A stretch of DNA of 64,000 bases, taken from assembly GCF_042650605.1 (NCBI RefSeq), contig NZ_JBHSBN010000007.1, positions 248,001 through 312,000 on the forward strand. The letters are read 5' to 3'. Position numbers and translations under genes: made by a program. Shown here piece after piece: positions 23,985-31,661 of the stretch; position 1 is the stretch's first letter; every line of letters starts with the position of its first letter. The DNA comes from Micromonospora_J zhanjiangensis (GTDB lineage Bacteria > Actinomycetota > Actinomycetes > Mycobacteriales > Micromonosporaceae). The notes beneath the pieces were generated by a model. That model searched no databases and was not told the origin of the DNA. It saw nothing but the letters and a program-made list of their open reading frames with translations.

Positions 23985-24374
23985 GTGACGATCGACTCCG
24001 ACAACCTGCCCGGGCCGCTCCGATGGGCGGTGTGGCTGCTGCGGGGCGAGGCGGTCGGCGTGGGCCTGCTCGCGGTCTTCCTGGTCTGGTCCGACCTGAC
24101 CGGGACCGCGTCCGACCTGGTGTCCGCGCTCTTCGTGACCGGCTTCGCGGTCGCCGGGGCGGCCGTGCTGTGGGTGCTCGCCACCGCGCTGGCCCACCGC
24201 CGGGCGGGTGCCCGGGCCCCCGCCATAGTGCTGCAACTGATGCTGCTGCCGGTCGGCTACTACATGATCCAGGGCGGTCTCGGCTGGCTCGGCACGCCGT
24301 TGATCGTGCTCGGCGTCGTGGTGTGCGGTCTGCTGGTCAGCCCGTCCTCCACCCGCGCGCTCGGCGTCGGCTGA
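23985..24374 (+). CDS. Small four-helix membrane protein of unknown function
   Basis: A 129-residue protein starting at GTG 23985. About four hydrophobic segments are visible: VGLLAVFLVW, LFVTGFAVAGAAVLWVLATAL, IVLQLMLLPVGYYMI and LGTPLIVLGVVVCGLL. Such small proteins are common in actinomycetes and have no assigned function. The start codon lies 43 bp from that of the divergent lipid kinase. No signal peptide cleavage site or catalytic motif is seen. Confidence 0.72.
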   Translation: MTIDSDNLPGPLRWAVWLLRGEAVGVGLLAVFLVWSDLTGTASDLVSALFVTGFAVAGAAVLWVLATALAHRRAGARAPAIVLQLMLLPVGYYMIQGGLGWLGTPLIVLGVVVCGLLVSPSSTRALGVG

Positions 24375-24420
24375 AACCGAGCCCCGAGCCCTCCGAGCCC
24401 CGAGGCCGTGGCGCGCCGGG

Positions 24421-24825
24421 TCAGGCCGTGGCGCGGCGGGTCAGCAGCCCGATCGAGGCCCGGCCGTTCGCGGTGCCGGCGGAGGCCGACGTGGTCAGCG
24501 CGGTCAGCACCTTCCAGGCGAACGAGGACTCGGAGGGCAGCTGCGCCCCGGCGGACGTCGGCACGCTCACCTCGACGGTCAACGCGTCCTCGGTGACCGC
24601 GAACCGACAGTCGAGTTCGGCACCGTTGCGCGACACGGCCAGCAACATCGCGCAGGCCTCGTCCACCGCGATCCGCAGGTCCTCGATCTCGTCGAGCGCG
24701 AAGTGCAACCGGGCGGCCAGCCCGGCGGTGGCGGTCCGCAGCACGCTCAGGTAACCCCCGTCGGCGGGCACCGTGAGCAGCACGACGTCGTCGTCCACCG
24801 CCGGCTGTGTGGTCAGTCGAGTCAC
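24421..24825 (-). CDS. RsbW/SpoIIAB-like anti-sigma regulatory protein
   Basis: A 134-residue GHKL-type fold protein. The N-box helix is clear (EIEDLRIAVDEACAMLL, residues ~50-66), as in anti-sigma factors RsbW/SpoIIAB/UsfX that hold SigF/SigB-class sigma factors. The G1 box (DxGxG) expected about 35 residues later is absent; in its place is a PTSAGAQLPSESS stretch. This degenerate form is common in actinobacterial RsbW-like proteins. No sigma-factor or anti-anti-sigma gene is adjacent, so the partner is unknown. ATG 24825. Confidence 0.68.
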   Translation of the reverse strand: MTRLTTQPAVDDDVVLLTVPADGGYLSVLRTATAGLAARLHFALDEIEDLRIAVDEACAMLLAVSRNGAELDCRFAVTEDALTVEVSVPTSAGAQLPSESSFAWKVLTALTTSASAGTANGRASIGLLTRRATA

Positions 24826-24849
24826 TGCGCCCCCCTCACGACCGGGACT

Positions 24850-25575
24850 CTACCGGGTGCCGGCCGGTGCGATCGGGTCGGACGCGGCGGCCGGGTCGGA
24901 CGCGGCGGCCGGGTCGGACGCGGCGGCCGGGTCGGACGCGGCGGCCGGGTCGGACGCGGCGGCCGGTGTCGGGACCGGCCGCGGTGCGGCCGGACCGTGG
25001 CCCGCGGCGAGGTCCCGCAGGGCGGCCCCGGAGAGCCGGAACGGGACGTACTCCGTCATCGGCTCGGCACCGATCGCGCGGTAGAAGGCGCCGGCCGGGT
25101 TCCAGTCGAGCATCCACCATTCGAGGCGCTGGTAACCCCGCTCGACACAGATCGCGGCCAGCGCGGCGAGCAGCCGCCGGCCGGCGCCGGTGCCCCGGGC
25201 AGTCGGGTGGACGTACAGGTCCTCCAGGTAGATGCCGTGCACGCCGGCCCAGGTGGAGAAGTTGAGGAACCACAACGCGAATCCGACGGGCCGGTCGGCC
25301 TCGTCCACCGCGACGTGGCCGAACAGGGCCGGCCGGGGATCGGTCCCGGACCCGTCGGTCCCTTCCCGGCCGTCCGCGACCGGGAACAGGGCGGAACGCA
25401 GTTGATCCTCGGTGAGGTGGCAGTGCTCGGCCGCCCGTTCGTACTCGGCCAGCTCGTGCACCATCGCCACGATGGCCGGTACGTCGTCGGGCCGGGCCGG
25501 CCGGATCACGACCGGAGGGACGGACCCGACGCGCGGGCCGGCGTCGACCGGCCCGCGCGGTGGGAGCTGACTCAT
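24850..25575 (-). CDS. GNAT acetyltransferase with DPAAAS-repeat tail
   Basis: A 241-residue protein coupled to sodN: its ATG (25575) overlaps the sodN stop by ATGA. The acetyl-CoA-binding core is typical: VIRPARPDDVPAIVAMVHEL at the start, YLEDLYVHPTARGTGAGRRL in the middle and YRAIGAEPM near the end. It resembles the small-molecule (polyamine/thialysine-type) acetyltransferases of the GNAT family, but the substrate is uncertain. The last ~40 residues consist of five DPAAAS units encoded by an 18-bp minisatellite, probably a flexible tail whose length could vary between strains. Confidence 0.78.
   Translation of the reverse strand: MSQLPPRGPVDAGPRVGSVPPVVIRPARPDDVPAIVAMVHELAEYERAAEHCHLTEDQLRSALFPVADGREGTDGSGTDPRPALFGHVAVDEADRPVGFALWFLNFSTWAGVHGIYLEDLYVHPTARGTGAGRRLLAALAAICVERGYQRLEWWMLDWNPAGAFYRAIGAEPMTEYVPFRLSGAALRDLAAGHGPAAPRPVPTPAAASDPAAASDPAAASDPAAASDPAAASDPIAPAGTR
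24875..24964. repeat. 18-bp minisatellite, five copies
   Basis: GGGTCGGACGCGGCGGCC repeats five times without change over 90 bp. Read on the minus strand it encodes the DPAAAS repeats at the C-terminus of the GNAT protein; the unit is a multiple of three, so copy changes keep the frame. Confidence 0.9.
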
Positions 25576-25976
25576 GCCTGCTTGGTCTCCCAGAAGATCT
25601 TGGCGATCTCGTCGATCTTCTGCAGCAGCTCGTCGGCCTTGGCCGCGTCCGTGGATCCCTTGGCGCCGCTGGCCCCGGCCAGCTTGGTGGCCTCGTTGAA
25701 CAGGGTGTGCAGGTTCGGGTACTTCTCGAAGTGCGCCGGCTTGAAGTAGTCGGTCCACAGCACCCACAGGTGGTGCTTGACCAGCTCGGCGCGCTGCTCC
25801 TTGATGATCAGAGCCCGGGTACGGAACTCCGGATCGGTGTTGGCCTGGTATTTCTCGTCGATAGCCTTGATCGACTCGGCCTCGATCCGGGCCTGGGCCG
25901 GGTCATAGACACCGCACGGCAGATCGCAGTGCGCGCTGACGACGAAACGTGGCTTGAGGATGCGGGAAAGTCGCAT
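25572..25976 (-). CDS. sodN: Nickel superoxide dismutase
   Basis: Ni-SOD, 134 residues. The nickel hook is HCDLPCGVYDP at residues 16-26: the His1, Cys2 and Cys6 ligands of the mature enzyme appear after removal of a 15-residue basic propeptide (MRLSRILKPRF...). The rest is the usual four-helix body (YKPAHF-like region, KYPNLHTLFNEATKLAG, EIAKIFWETK). ATG 25976 follows AGGAGGG. The maturation protease SodX is encoded divergently 83 bp away, and a GNAT gene is coupled downstream. Removes superoxide in the cytosol; commonly nickel-induced in Streptomyces, though I find no Nur box here. Confidence 0.94.
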   Translation of the reverse strand: MRLSRILKPRFVVSAHCDLPCGVYDPAQARIEAESIKAIDEKYQANTDPEFRTRALIIKEQRAELVKHHLWVLWTDYFKPAHFEKYPNLHTLFNEATKLAGASGAKGSTDAAKADELLQKIDEIAKIFWETKQA

Positions 25977-26059
25977 CAGGCCCTCCTGGGAAGATTGCGA
26001 TGATCTGAGGCCGACACTACTCCTGACGAAGGTCCCCACCGGCGTGGAGGTGAAACCTG

Positions 26060-26404
26060 ATGCGGATGGGACGCTCCGGCCGTCGTTCGCCGGCGCCGCT
26101 GTTCCCCGTACTGGTGGCCGGGCCGTCGATGGCACCGACGCTGCGGCACGGTGACGCCCTGCTGGTGCGGCGCGGCGATCGGCGGATCCGACCGGGCGAC
26201 GTGGTGGTCGCGGTCTTCCGCAGCCGACCGGACCTGCCGGTGGTCAAGCGGGCGGTACGGGCGGTGGACGGCGGGTGGTGGCTGCATGGTGACAACGAGT
26301 TCGTCACCGACGACTCCCGGGCGTACGGCGTCGCCGACGTCCTCGGCCGCGTGGTGCTGCGCTACTGGCCACGGCCGGGACGGATAAGTTACCGACGGGT
26401 ATGA
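26060..26404 (+). CDS. sodX: Nickel-SOD maturation protease SodX (S26-like)
   Basis: A 114-residue signal-peptidase-like protease that removes the Ni-SOD propeptide so that the mature N-terminal His can bind nickel. The catalytic serine is Ser23 in GPSMAPTL and the general-base lysine Lys63 in VVKRAV; the box-E-like GDN follows (LHGDNE). Unlike type-I signal peptidases it lacks an obvious membrane anchor, consistent with a cytosolic role. ATG 26060 has GGAGG at 9 nt. Divergent pairing with sodN confirms the assignment. Confidence 0.88.
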   Translation: MRMGRSGRRSPAPLFPVLVAGPSMAPTLRHGDALLVRRGDRRIRPGDVVVAVFRSRPDLPVVKRAVRAVDGGWWLHGDNEFVTDDSRAYGVADVLGRVVLRYWPRPGRISYRRV

Positions 26405-26546
26405 CCCTGCTCACACGAAGTCGGGGTTCTCGACAGTAAGCTCTGCAGGACATGACCGGGTGATCCCCGGAACGCACCGCCCGTCACCGCCGATCAGGCG
26501 TCCCTTCCGGCCGGTTCACCGCGCTCGACTCGTTTCTGGAGTCCTC

Positions 26547-27725
26547 ATGTCCTCGCCTGCCCCGGATCCCGCCGATCCCGTCTTCCAGCTGCACCGCGGC
26601 GGTAAGCTCGCCGTTGCCTCCACCGTCCCGCTGGCCAGCCGCGAGGACCTCTCCCTCGCCTACACCCCGGGCGTCGCCCGGGTCTGCGAGGCGATCGCCG
26701 CCGACCCGTCGCTGGTGGACGACTACACCTGGGTGTCGCACACCGTCGCCGTGGTCACCGACGGCTCGGCCGTCCTCGGGCTGGGCAACATCGGCCCGCG
26801 CGCCGCGCTGCCGGTGATGGAGGGTAAGGCGGTGTTGTTCAAGCAGTTCGGCGGGGTGGACGCGGTACCGGTCTGCCTGGACACCCAGGACACCGAGGAG
26901 ATCATCGCGGCGGTGACCGCGCTGGCGCCGTCGTTCGGCGGGATCAACCTGGAGGACATCAGCGCGCCGCGCTGTTTCGAGATCGAACGCCGGTTGGACG
27001 AGGCGCTGGCCATCCCGGTCTTCCACGACGACCAGCACGGTACGGCGATCGTGGTGCTCGCCGCGCTGCGCAACGCCGCCACGCTGCTCGACCGCAAGCT
27101 CGGCGACCTGCGGGTGGTGGTCAGCGGCGCCGGGGCTGCCGGGGTGGCGGTCACCAAGATGCTGGTGGCCGGTGGGGTGAACCCCGGTCAGGTGGTGGTC
27201 TGCGACTCGCGGGGGATCCTGCACGCGGACCGGACCGGCCTGACCCCGACCAAGATCGAGCTGGCCGCGTTGACCAACGCCGACGGCCGGCGGGGCGGGA
27301 TCGTCGAGGCGCTGCGCGGGGCCGACGTCCTGATCGGCGTCTCCGGCGGGCAGATCCCGGAGGAGGGGGTCGCCGACATGGCACCCAGCGGGGTGGTGTT
27401 CGCCCTGGCCAACCCCACTCCCGAGGTGCACCCCGAGGTGGCGGCCCGGCACGTGGCGGTGGTGGCGACCGGTCGCAGCGACTACCCGAACCAGATCAAC
27501 AACGTACTGGCCTTCCCGGGCGTGTTCCGGGGCGCGCTGGACGCCCGGGCCAGCCGGATCACCGACGCGATGAAGCTGGCGGCGGCCGACGCCATCGCCG
27601 GCGTGGTCGCCGACACCCTCGAACCGGACGCCATCGTGCCGTCGCCGCTGGATCCACGGGTGGCGCCGGCGGTGGCCGAGGCGGTGGCCGAGGCCGCGCG
27701 CCGGGACGGCGTCGCGCGCGCCTGA
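26547..27725 (+). CDS. NAD(P)-dependent malic enzyme, short form
   Basis: A 392-residue decarboxylating malic enzyme giving pyruvate, CO2 and reduced cofactor. Malate-binding and catalytic parts are visible: SLAYTPGVARVC with the catalytic Tyr, GLGNIGPRAALPVMEGKAVLFK with the Lys, EDI and FHDDQHGTA metal ligands, then the Rossmann site VVVSGAGAAGVAV. The C-terminal phosphotransacetylase-like domain of long MaeB is absent. ATG 26547 starts MSSPAPDPADPVFQLHRGGK; an earlier in-frame start at 26460 adds a non-conserved basic tail. Cofactor preference is not decided by sequence inspection. Confidence 0.9.
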   Translation: MSSPAPDPADPVFQLHRGGKLAVASTVPLASREDLSLAYTPGVARVCEAIAADPSLVDDYTWVSHTVAVVTDGSAVLGLGNIGPRAALPVMEGKAVLFKQFGGVDAVPVCLDTQDTEEIIAAVTALAPSFGGINLEDISAPRCFEIERRLDEALAIPVFHDDQHGTAIVVLAALRNAATLLDRKLGDLRVVVSGAGAAGVAVTKMLVAGGVNPGQVVVCDSRGILHADRTGLTPTKIELAALTNADGRRGGIVEALRGADVLIGVSGGQIPEEGVADMAPSGVVFALANPTPEVHPEVAARHVAVVATGRSDYPNQINNVLAFPGVFRGALDARASRITDAMKLAAADAIAGVVADTLEPDAIVPSPLDPRVAPAVAEAVAEAARRDGVARA

Positions 27726-27845
27726 GTCCCGCCCACCCGGGCCCTGGCCGCGGGCCGGTCCGATGTCCACGGCCCGACCGTCGTGCCGGGCCCGGGCGGT
27801 TGCCGGAGGTGTCGGAGCCGCGGAGGCGCTGCTAGCGTGCGGATC

Positions 27846-28799
27846 ATGCGTGCCGCCTATGCCTCCCGGTTCGACGCCGACAACCCGCTCACCGCTCTTG
27901 AGGTCGGTGAGCGACCGGAGCCCGAGCATCCCGGGCCGGACTGGGTGACCGTGCGGGTCCGGGCCAGCTCCCTCAACCACCACGACCTGTGGTCGCTGCG
28001 TGGCGTCGGGCTGGCCCCGGACCGGCTGCCGATGATCCTCGGCTGCGACGCCGCCGGGGTGGACCCGGACGGCAACGAGGTGGTGCTCTACCCGATCGTG
28101 GCCGACCCGGGCGATCCGCGCGGCGTCTCCATCCTGTCCGAGAATCACCCCGGCACGCTCGCCGAGCGGGTGGCGGTGCCGGCGGCCAACCTGGTGCCCA
28201 AGCCGGCCGGGCTGTCGTTCGCCGACGTGGCCTGCCTGCCGACGGCCTGGCTGACCGCCTACCGGATGCTGACCACCAAGGGACGGGTCGACGAGGCGGA
28301 CGCGGTGCTGGTCCAGGGCGCCGGCGGCGGGGTGGCGACCGCGGCGGTGGTGCTGGCCGTGGCGCTCGGCAAGCGGGTGTACGCGACCAGCCGGGACGCC
28401 GCCAAGCGGGACCGGGTCGCCGAACTCGGTGCGACCGCGGTGGAACCCGGCGCCCGGCTGCCGGAGCGGGTGGGCGTGGTGGTGGAGACGGTCGGCGCGG
28501 CGACCTTCGAGCACTCGCTGAAATCGGCCGCACCGGGCGCCCGGGTCGTGGTCTCCGGAGCCACCGCCGGGTACGAGCCGAAGCTCAACCTGCGTCGGGT
28601 CTTCGCGATGCAGCTGGAGATCCTCGGCACCTCGATGGGCACCCCGGCCGAGTTGGCCGAGCTGCTGGCGCTCTGCGCCGACCGGGGGATCCGGCCCGTG
28701 GTGGACCGGGTCTACCCGTTCTCCCGGGTCGAGGAGGCGTTCGCCCGGCTGAACTCCGGTGCGGTCTTCGGCAAGGTGGTGCTGGACCACGACGCCTGA
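27846..28799 (+). CDS. Zinc-independent MDR oxidoreductase (quinone reductase-like)
   Basis: A 317-residue medium-chain dehydrogenase/reductase. The GroES-like domain includes ASSLNHHDLWSLRG and LGCDAAG, the latter where zinc alcohol dehydrogenases have their catalytic Cys-His pair, and the structural zinc cysteine cluster is missing. The Rossmann motif is VLVQGAGGGVATAAV with a following basic residue pattern (ATSRDAAKRD) that favours NADPH. It is therefore nearer to quinone oxidoreductases than to true alcohol dehydrogenases. ATG 27846. A strong terminator follows. Confidence 0.82.
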   Translation: MRAAYASRFDADNPLTALEVGERPEPEHPGPDWVTVRVRASSLNHHDLWSLRGVGLAPDRLPMILGCDAAGVDPDGNEVVLYPIVADPGDPRGVSILSENHPGTLAERVAVPAANLVPKPAGLSFADVACLPTAWLTAYRMLTTKGRVDEADAVLVQGAGGGVATAAVVLAVALGKRVYATSRDAAKRDRVAELGATAVEPGARLPERVGVVVETVGAATFEHSLKSAAPGARVVVSGATAGYEPKLNLRRVFAMQLEILGTSMGTPAELAELLALCADRGIRPVVDRVYPFSRVEEAFARLNSGAVFGKVVLDHDA

Positions 28800-28828
28800 C
28801 AACGGGCGGATGGACGTGAGGAACGCCG

Positions 28829-28860
28829 CGCCGGGACTCACGTTGTCGTGAGTCCCGGCG
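28829..28860. terminator. 14-bp perfect hairpin terminator
   Basis: Arms 28829-28842 and 28847-28860 are perfectly complementary with a TTGT loop, 30 bp after the MDR gene stop. Confidence 0.8.
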
Positions 28861-29078
28861 TGAACACACCGGGTTGCGCCTTTTGAAAATCAGGACACTT
28901 GGCCCGGGAAAATGTGCTCGGACCGCCGGAAACAGGAGACCCAAACGCCGTCCTAAGCCCATGCACATACTGTCTTGAGGAAGACCAAAGGTTGCCGGTG
29001 AACGCCGTTGTTCACGCCCCGGAACCGATCTGCTCACCTGGGTACAGTCATGCCGTTCCGCTGCTTGTGGCGAACGAT
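28861..29078 (+). other. AT-richer upstream region of the beta-helix gene
   Basis: No gene is supported between the terminator and the beta-helix protein start, although the frame is open from 28899. The tract is less GC-rich than its flanks and probably holds the promoter. A small dyad GTGAAC (28998-29003)/GTTCAC (29010-29015) is present. I compared it by eye with common cell-wall riboswitch patterns and saw none. Confidence 0.4.
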
Positions 29079-30488
29079 ATGCGGTACGAAAGGAATCAGA
29101 TCTTGAGGTTCTCCGCAGGGCACAGGGCAATTTGTCGGGCCGATGGGTTCGACGGGATCGGACGATGGTTCCACCGTCGCCCGCTCCGCGTGGTCGCGGT
29201 GGCCGCCACGGCGCTCGGCCTGGCCGTGGCGGCCGTGGGGGTCGCCGCGGCGAGCAGCCACGACGGCTCGCTGGTGATCACGAAGGACGGCGCCGTCGTG
29301 GACGGTCGCCGGGTGGACGGGCAACTGCAGGTCAAGGCGAACAACGTGACGATCAGGAATGCGCTCGTACGCTCCGACGGGGCCGCCGCGATCCGGATCT
29401 TCGACGGTTTCGTCGGCACCCGGATCGAACGGTCCGAGATTCGTTGTCTGGCCCGCGAAACTGATGGCGTCGTCCCTGGGAACTACGCGGCGGAACGCGT
29501 TGAAGTGTTCGGTTGCCGGCGTGGCTTCGCGTATTCCGCCGACGCACCCGCGATAATTACCGGTTCCCGGTGGAACGGCACGCCGGTGGCCGCCGGGACC
29601 GAGCCGTCGACGGATCCGGCACCCCGTGCGGCGGCCGACCCGGCGGTGGAGACCGGCCTCGGGTCGGCACCCCGGCCCGGCGCGGCCGGTGCGGCGGACG
29701 CGTCCCGTGCCGCGGGCGCGGCCGGTGCGGCGGCCGTCATCCCGACGGCGTTCCCCGGCGCGGCCAACACCGGTGTGCCGGCCGGCACACCGTTGAAGGC
29801 AGCGGGCTCGATCGTCGTGGCCAAGGCCGGTCAGGTGATCACCGGGCTCGACATCAAGGGCTGCGTCACCGTGACGGCGGCCAACGTGATCATTCGGAAG
29901 TCCCGGATCACCTGCGGCCAGAACTACTCGATCCTGAGCCGGCCGACGGCGACCAACCTGCTGGTCGAGGACGTCGAGATCGACGGCATGGGCAAGAACG
30001 GCGCCGCGGTCTGCTGCGCGAACTACACGCTGCGCCGGGTGGACATCACCAACGTTCTGGACGGTCCACGGCTCGGCAACAACACCGTGGTGGAGGGTTC
30101 CTGGATCCACCACCTCACCCGGGTCGCCGGCTCGCACAACGACGCCTTGCAGACCACCGGCGGAAGCAACATCGTGGTCCGGGGCAACTCGCTGGAGGCG
30201 TACAACCCGGTCACCCGGGACCCGAACAACGCCTGCATCATGATCGGTTCGACCACGGCTCCCCAGGTGGCGAACCTGCTCTACGAGCAGAACTACTGCA
30301 ACGGCGGGAACTACTCGATGGGGATCCGGGTCGACCTGCGCGCCGTCAACATCACGTTCCAGAACAACGCCTACGGGCACGACTACCGGTACGGCGTCAT
30401 CGCCGCCCGGAGCCAGACCCAGGCCGGCATCCAGTGGGTCAAGGCGACCAACGTGTGGGTGGACAGCCGCGCCCCGGTGGTCCGCTGA
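29079..30488 (+). CDS. Secreted right-handed beta-helix protein with two helix halves
   Basis: About 469 residues from ATG 29079 (a TTG at 29103, preceded by AAAGGA, is an equally good start). A basic N-region (FHRRPLR) and hydrophobic core VVAVAATALGLAVAAVGVAAA form a signal peptide or anchor near 35-58. Then follow two similar beta-helix parts: QLQVKANNVTIRNALVRSDG and, after an Ala/Pro-rich linker of ~75 residues, CVTVTAANVIIRKSRITCGQ with further rungs to the end. The second half resembles parallel beta-helix repeats of polysaccharide-active proteins, with HNDALQTTGGSN as the most conserved stretch. Probably extracellular; activity unknown. Confidence 0.68.
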   Translation: MRYERNQILRFSAGHRAICRADGFDGIGRWFHRRPLRVVAVAATALGLAVAAVGVAAASSHDGSLVITKDGAVVDGRRVDGQLQVKANNVTIRNALVRSDGAAAIRIFDGFVGTRIERSEIRCLARETDGVVPGNYAAERVEVFGCRRGFAYSADAPAIITGSRWNGTPVAAGTEPSTDPAPRAAADPAVETGLGSAPRPGAAGAADASRAAGAAGAAAVIPTAFPGAANTGVPAGTPLKAAGSIVVAKAGQVITGLDIKGCVTVTAANVIIRKSRITCGQNYSILSRPTATNLLVEDVEIDGMGKNGAAVCCANYTLRRVDITNVLDGPRLGNNTVVEGSWIHHLTRVAGSHNDALQTTGGSNIVVRGNSLEAYNPVTRDPNNACIMIGSTTAPQVANLLYEQNYCNGGNYSMGIRVDLRAVNITFQNNAYGHDYRYGVIAARSQTQAGIQWVKATNVWVDSRAPVVR

Positions 30489-30500
30489 CCCGGTAACCGT

Positions 30501-30550
30501 CCGGAGGGTGTCTTCCCGCCTTGCTGGCCGCTGGGGAAGACACCCTCCGG
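30501..30550. terminator. 17-bp perfect hairpin terminator
   Basis: Arms 30501-30517 and 30534-30550 pair perfectly over 17 bp with a 16-nt loop, just after the beta-helix gene. Confidence 0.82.
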
Positions 30551-30649
30551 GCCCCGCCGCCGGCGTCCCGCCACCGCTCCCGGATCGGTCGGAGGTGCCG
30601 ACCCGCCGGAGGCGGCCGGTCGGTCGGGGCGCGCGGCACAATCGAGCGT

Positions 30650-31621
30650 ATGTGTGTGCGTCGTACCGGAGTCCTGCTGGCCGTCCTGCTGACCGTCGTG
30701 GGCCTGGTCGGCTGTTCCGGGTCCGGCGACCAGAGGCGGCCCGGGCCGGCGGCCGCGCCGAGCACCGGGCCGACCGCCACGCCCGGCCCGTTGGTGCCGC
30801 CCGGCGTGGCGCCGGCCCGCGCGTTCGCCGTCGGGGTACGGGACATCACGGTCGAACGGTCCGACCGGAAGCTGCCGGTGACGATCTGGTACCCGGCGAC
30901 CGGCACCGCCGGCGGCACCCCGACCCGGGGCCGGTCGGCGGCGGACGGCCGGTTCCCGGTGGTGATCTTCAGCCACGGCCTCTCCGCGCGACCGGCCGAC
31001 TACCAGCTCCTGCTCACCCGATGGGCCGCCGCCGGGTTCGTGGTCGCCGCGCCCACCTACCCGCACACCAGCCGGGGCGTGCAGCTCAACGTGCTGGACG
31101 TGCTCAACCAACCGGCGGACGCGTCGTACGTATTGACCCGGGTGCTCGCCCTCGACGGCCGGGCCGGTGACCCGCTGCGCGGGCGGCTCGCCACCGACCG
31201 GGTCGCCGCCGCCGGACACTCGGCCGGCGGGGTGACCACGATCGGGCTGTTCACCGCGAGCCGCGACCCGCGGCTGGACGCGGGCGTGGTGCTGGCCGGC
31301 AGCGCCCTCGGCGTGGGCACCGCCTTCGCCGGCGCGGCGGCCCCCCAGTTGTACGTGCACGGCGAGCGGGACGACGTGGTGTCGTACGCCGAGGGCAAGG
31401 CCGCGTACGACATGGTGCCGTGGCCCAAGGCGATGCTCAGCCTGCCCGAGGGCGACCACGGCCGATCGCTGCTGCGCAAGGGTGACCCGGCCTTCCCGGT
31501 CGTCGGTGACACCACGGTGGAGTTCCTCCGCTGGTCGCTCTACGGCGACCCGGCCGCCAAGCGCCGGCTCGCCCGGGAGGCCACCGCCGGCAACGTCGCC
31601 GTCCTCGACGACCACCTCTGA
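30650..31621 (+). CDS. Lipoprotein alpha/beta-hydrolase (chlorophyllase/PET-hydrolase-like fold), copy A
   Basis: A 323-residue secreted lipoprotein: MCVRRTGVLLAVLLTVVGL then lipobox LVGC, with a Thr/Pro linker. The hydrolase domain has FSHGLSARPADY (oxyanion), the nucleophile elbow AAGHSAGGVTT and a C-terminal His in EGDHGRSLL. It belongs with the dienelactone-hydrolase-like/PAF-acetylhydrolase group that cleave small esters. A paralogue of the same plan lies tail-to-tail 40 bp away (31662-32570). Attached to the outer face of the cytoplasmic membrane. Start ATG 30650; frame is open upstream without conservation. Confidence 0.77.
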   Translation: MCVRRTGVLLAVLLTVVGLVGCSGSGDQRRPGPAAAPSTGPTATPGPLVPPGVAPARAFAVGVRDITVERSDRKLPVTIWYPATGTAGGTPTRGRSAADGRFPVVIFSHGLSARPADYQLLLTRWAAAGFVVAAPTYPHTSRGVQLNVLDVLNQPADASYVLTRVLALDGRAGDPLRGRLATDRVAAAGHSAGGVTTIGLFTASRDPRLDAGVVLAGSALGVGTAFAGAAAPQLYVHGERDDVVSYAEGKAAYDMVPWPKAMLSLPEGDHGRSLLRKGDPAFPVVGDTTVEFLRWSLYGDPAAKRRLAREATAGNVAVLDDHL

Positions 31622-31661
31622 GCCTGCCGCCGATTCTGCTGTTTCGGACGAGGGTGGGCGG

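Noticed and set aside
25977..26059. Nur (nickel regulator) box between sodN and sodX
   Set aside because: No convincing dyad is present in the 83-bp gap, although nickel control is common for this gene pair.
26484..28841. 785-codon open frame on the minus strand
   Set aside because: Antisense to malic enzyme and the MDR oxidoreductase, both of which have full catalytic motifs.
28861..29078. Cyclic-dinucleotide or other riboswitch before the secreted beta-helix protein
   Set aside because: Only one short dyad is visible and none of the conserved core patterns I know could be recognised.
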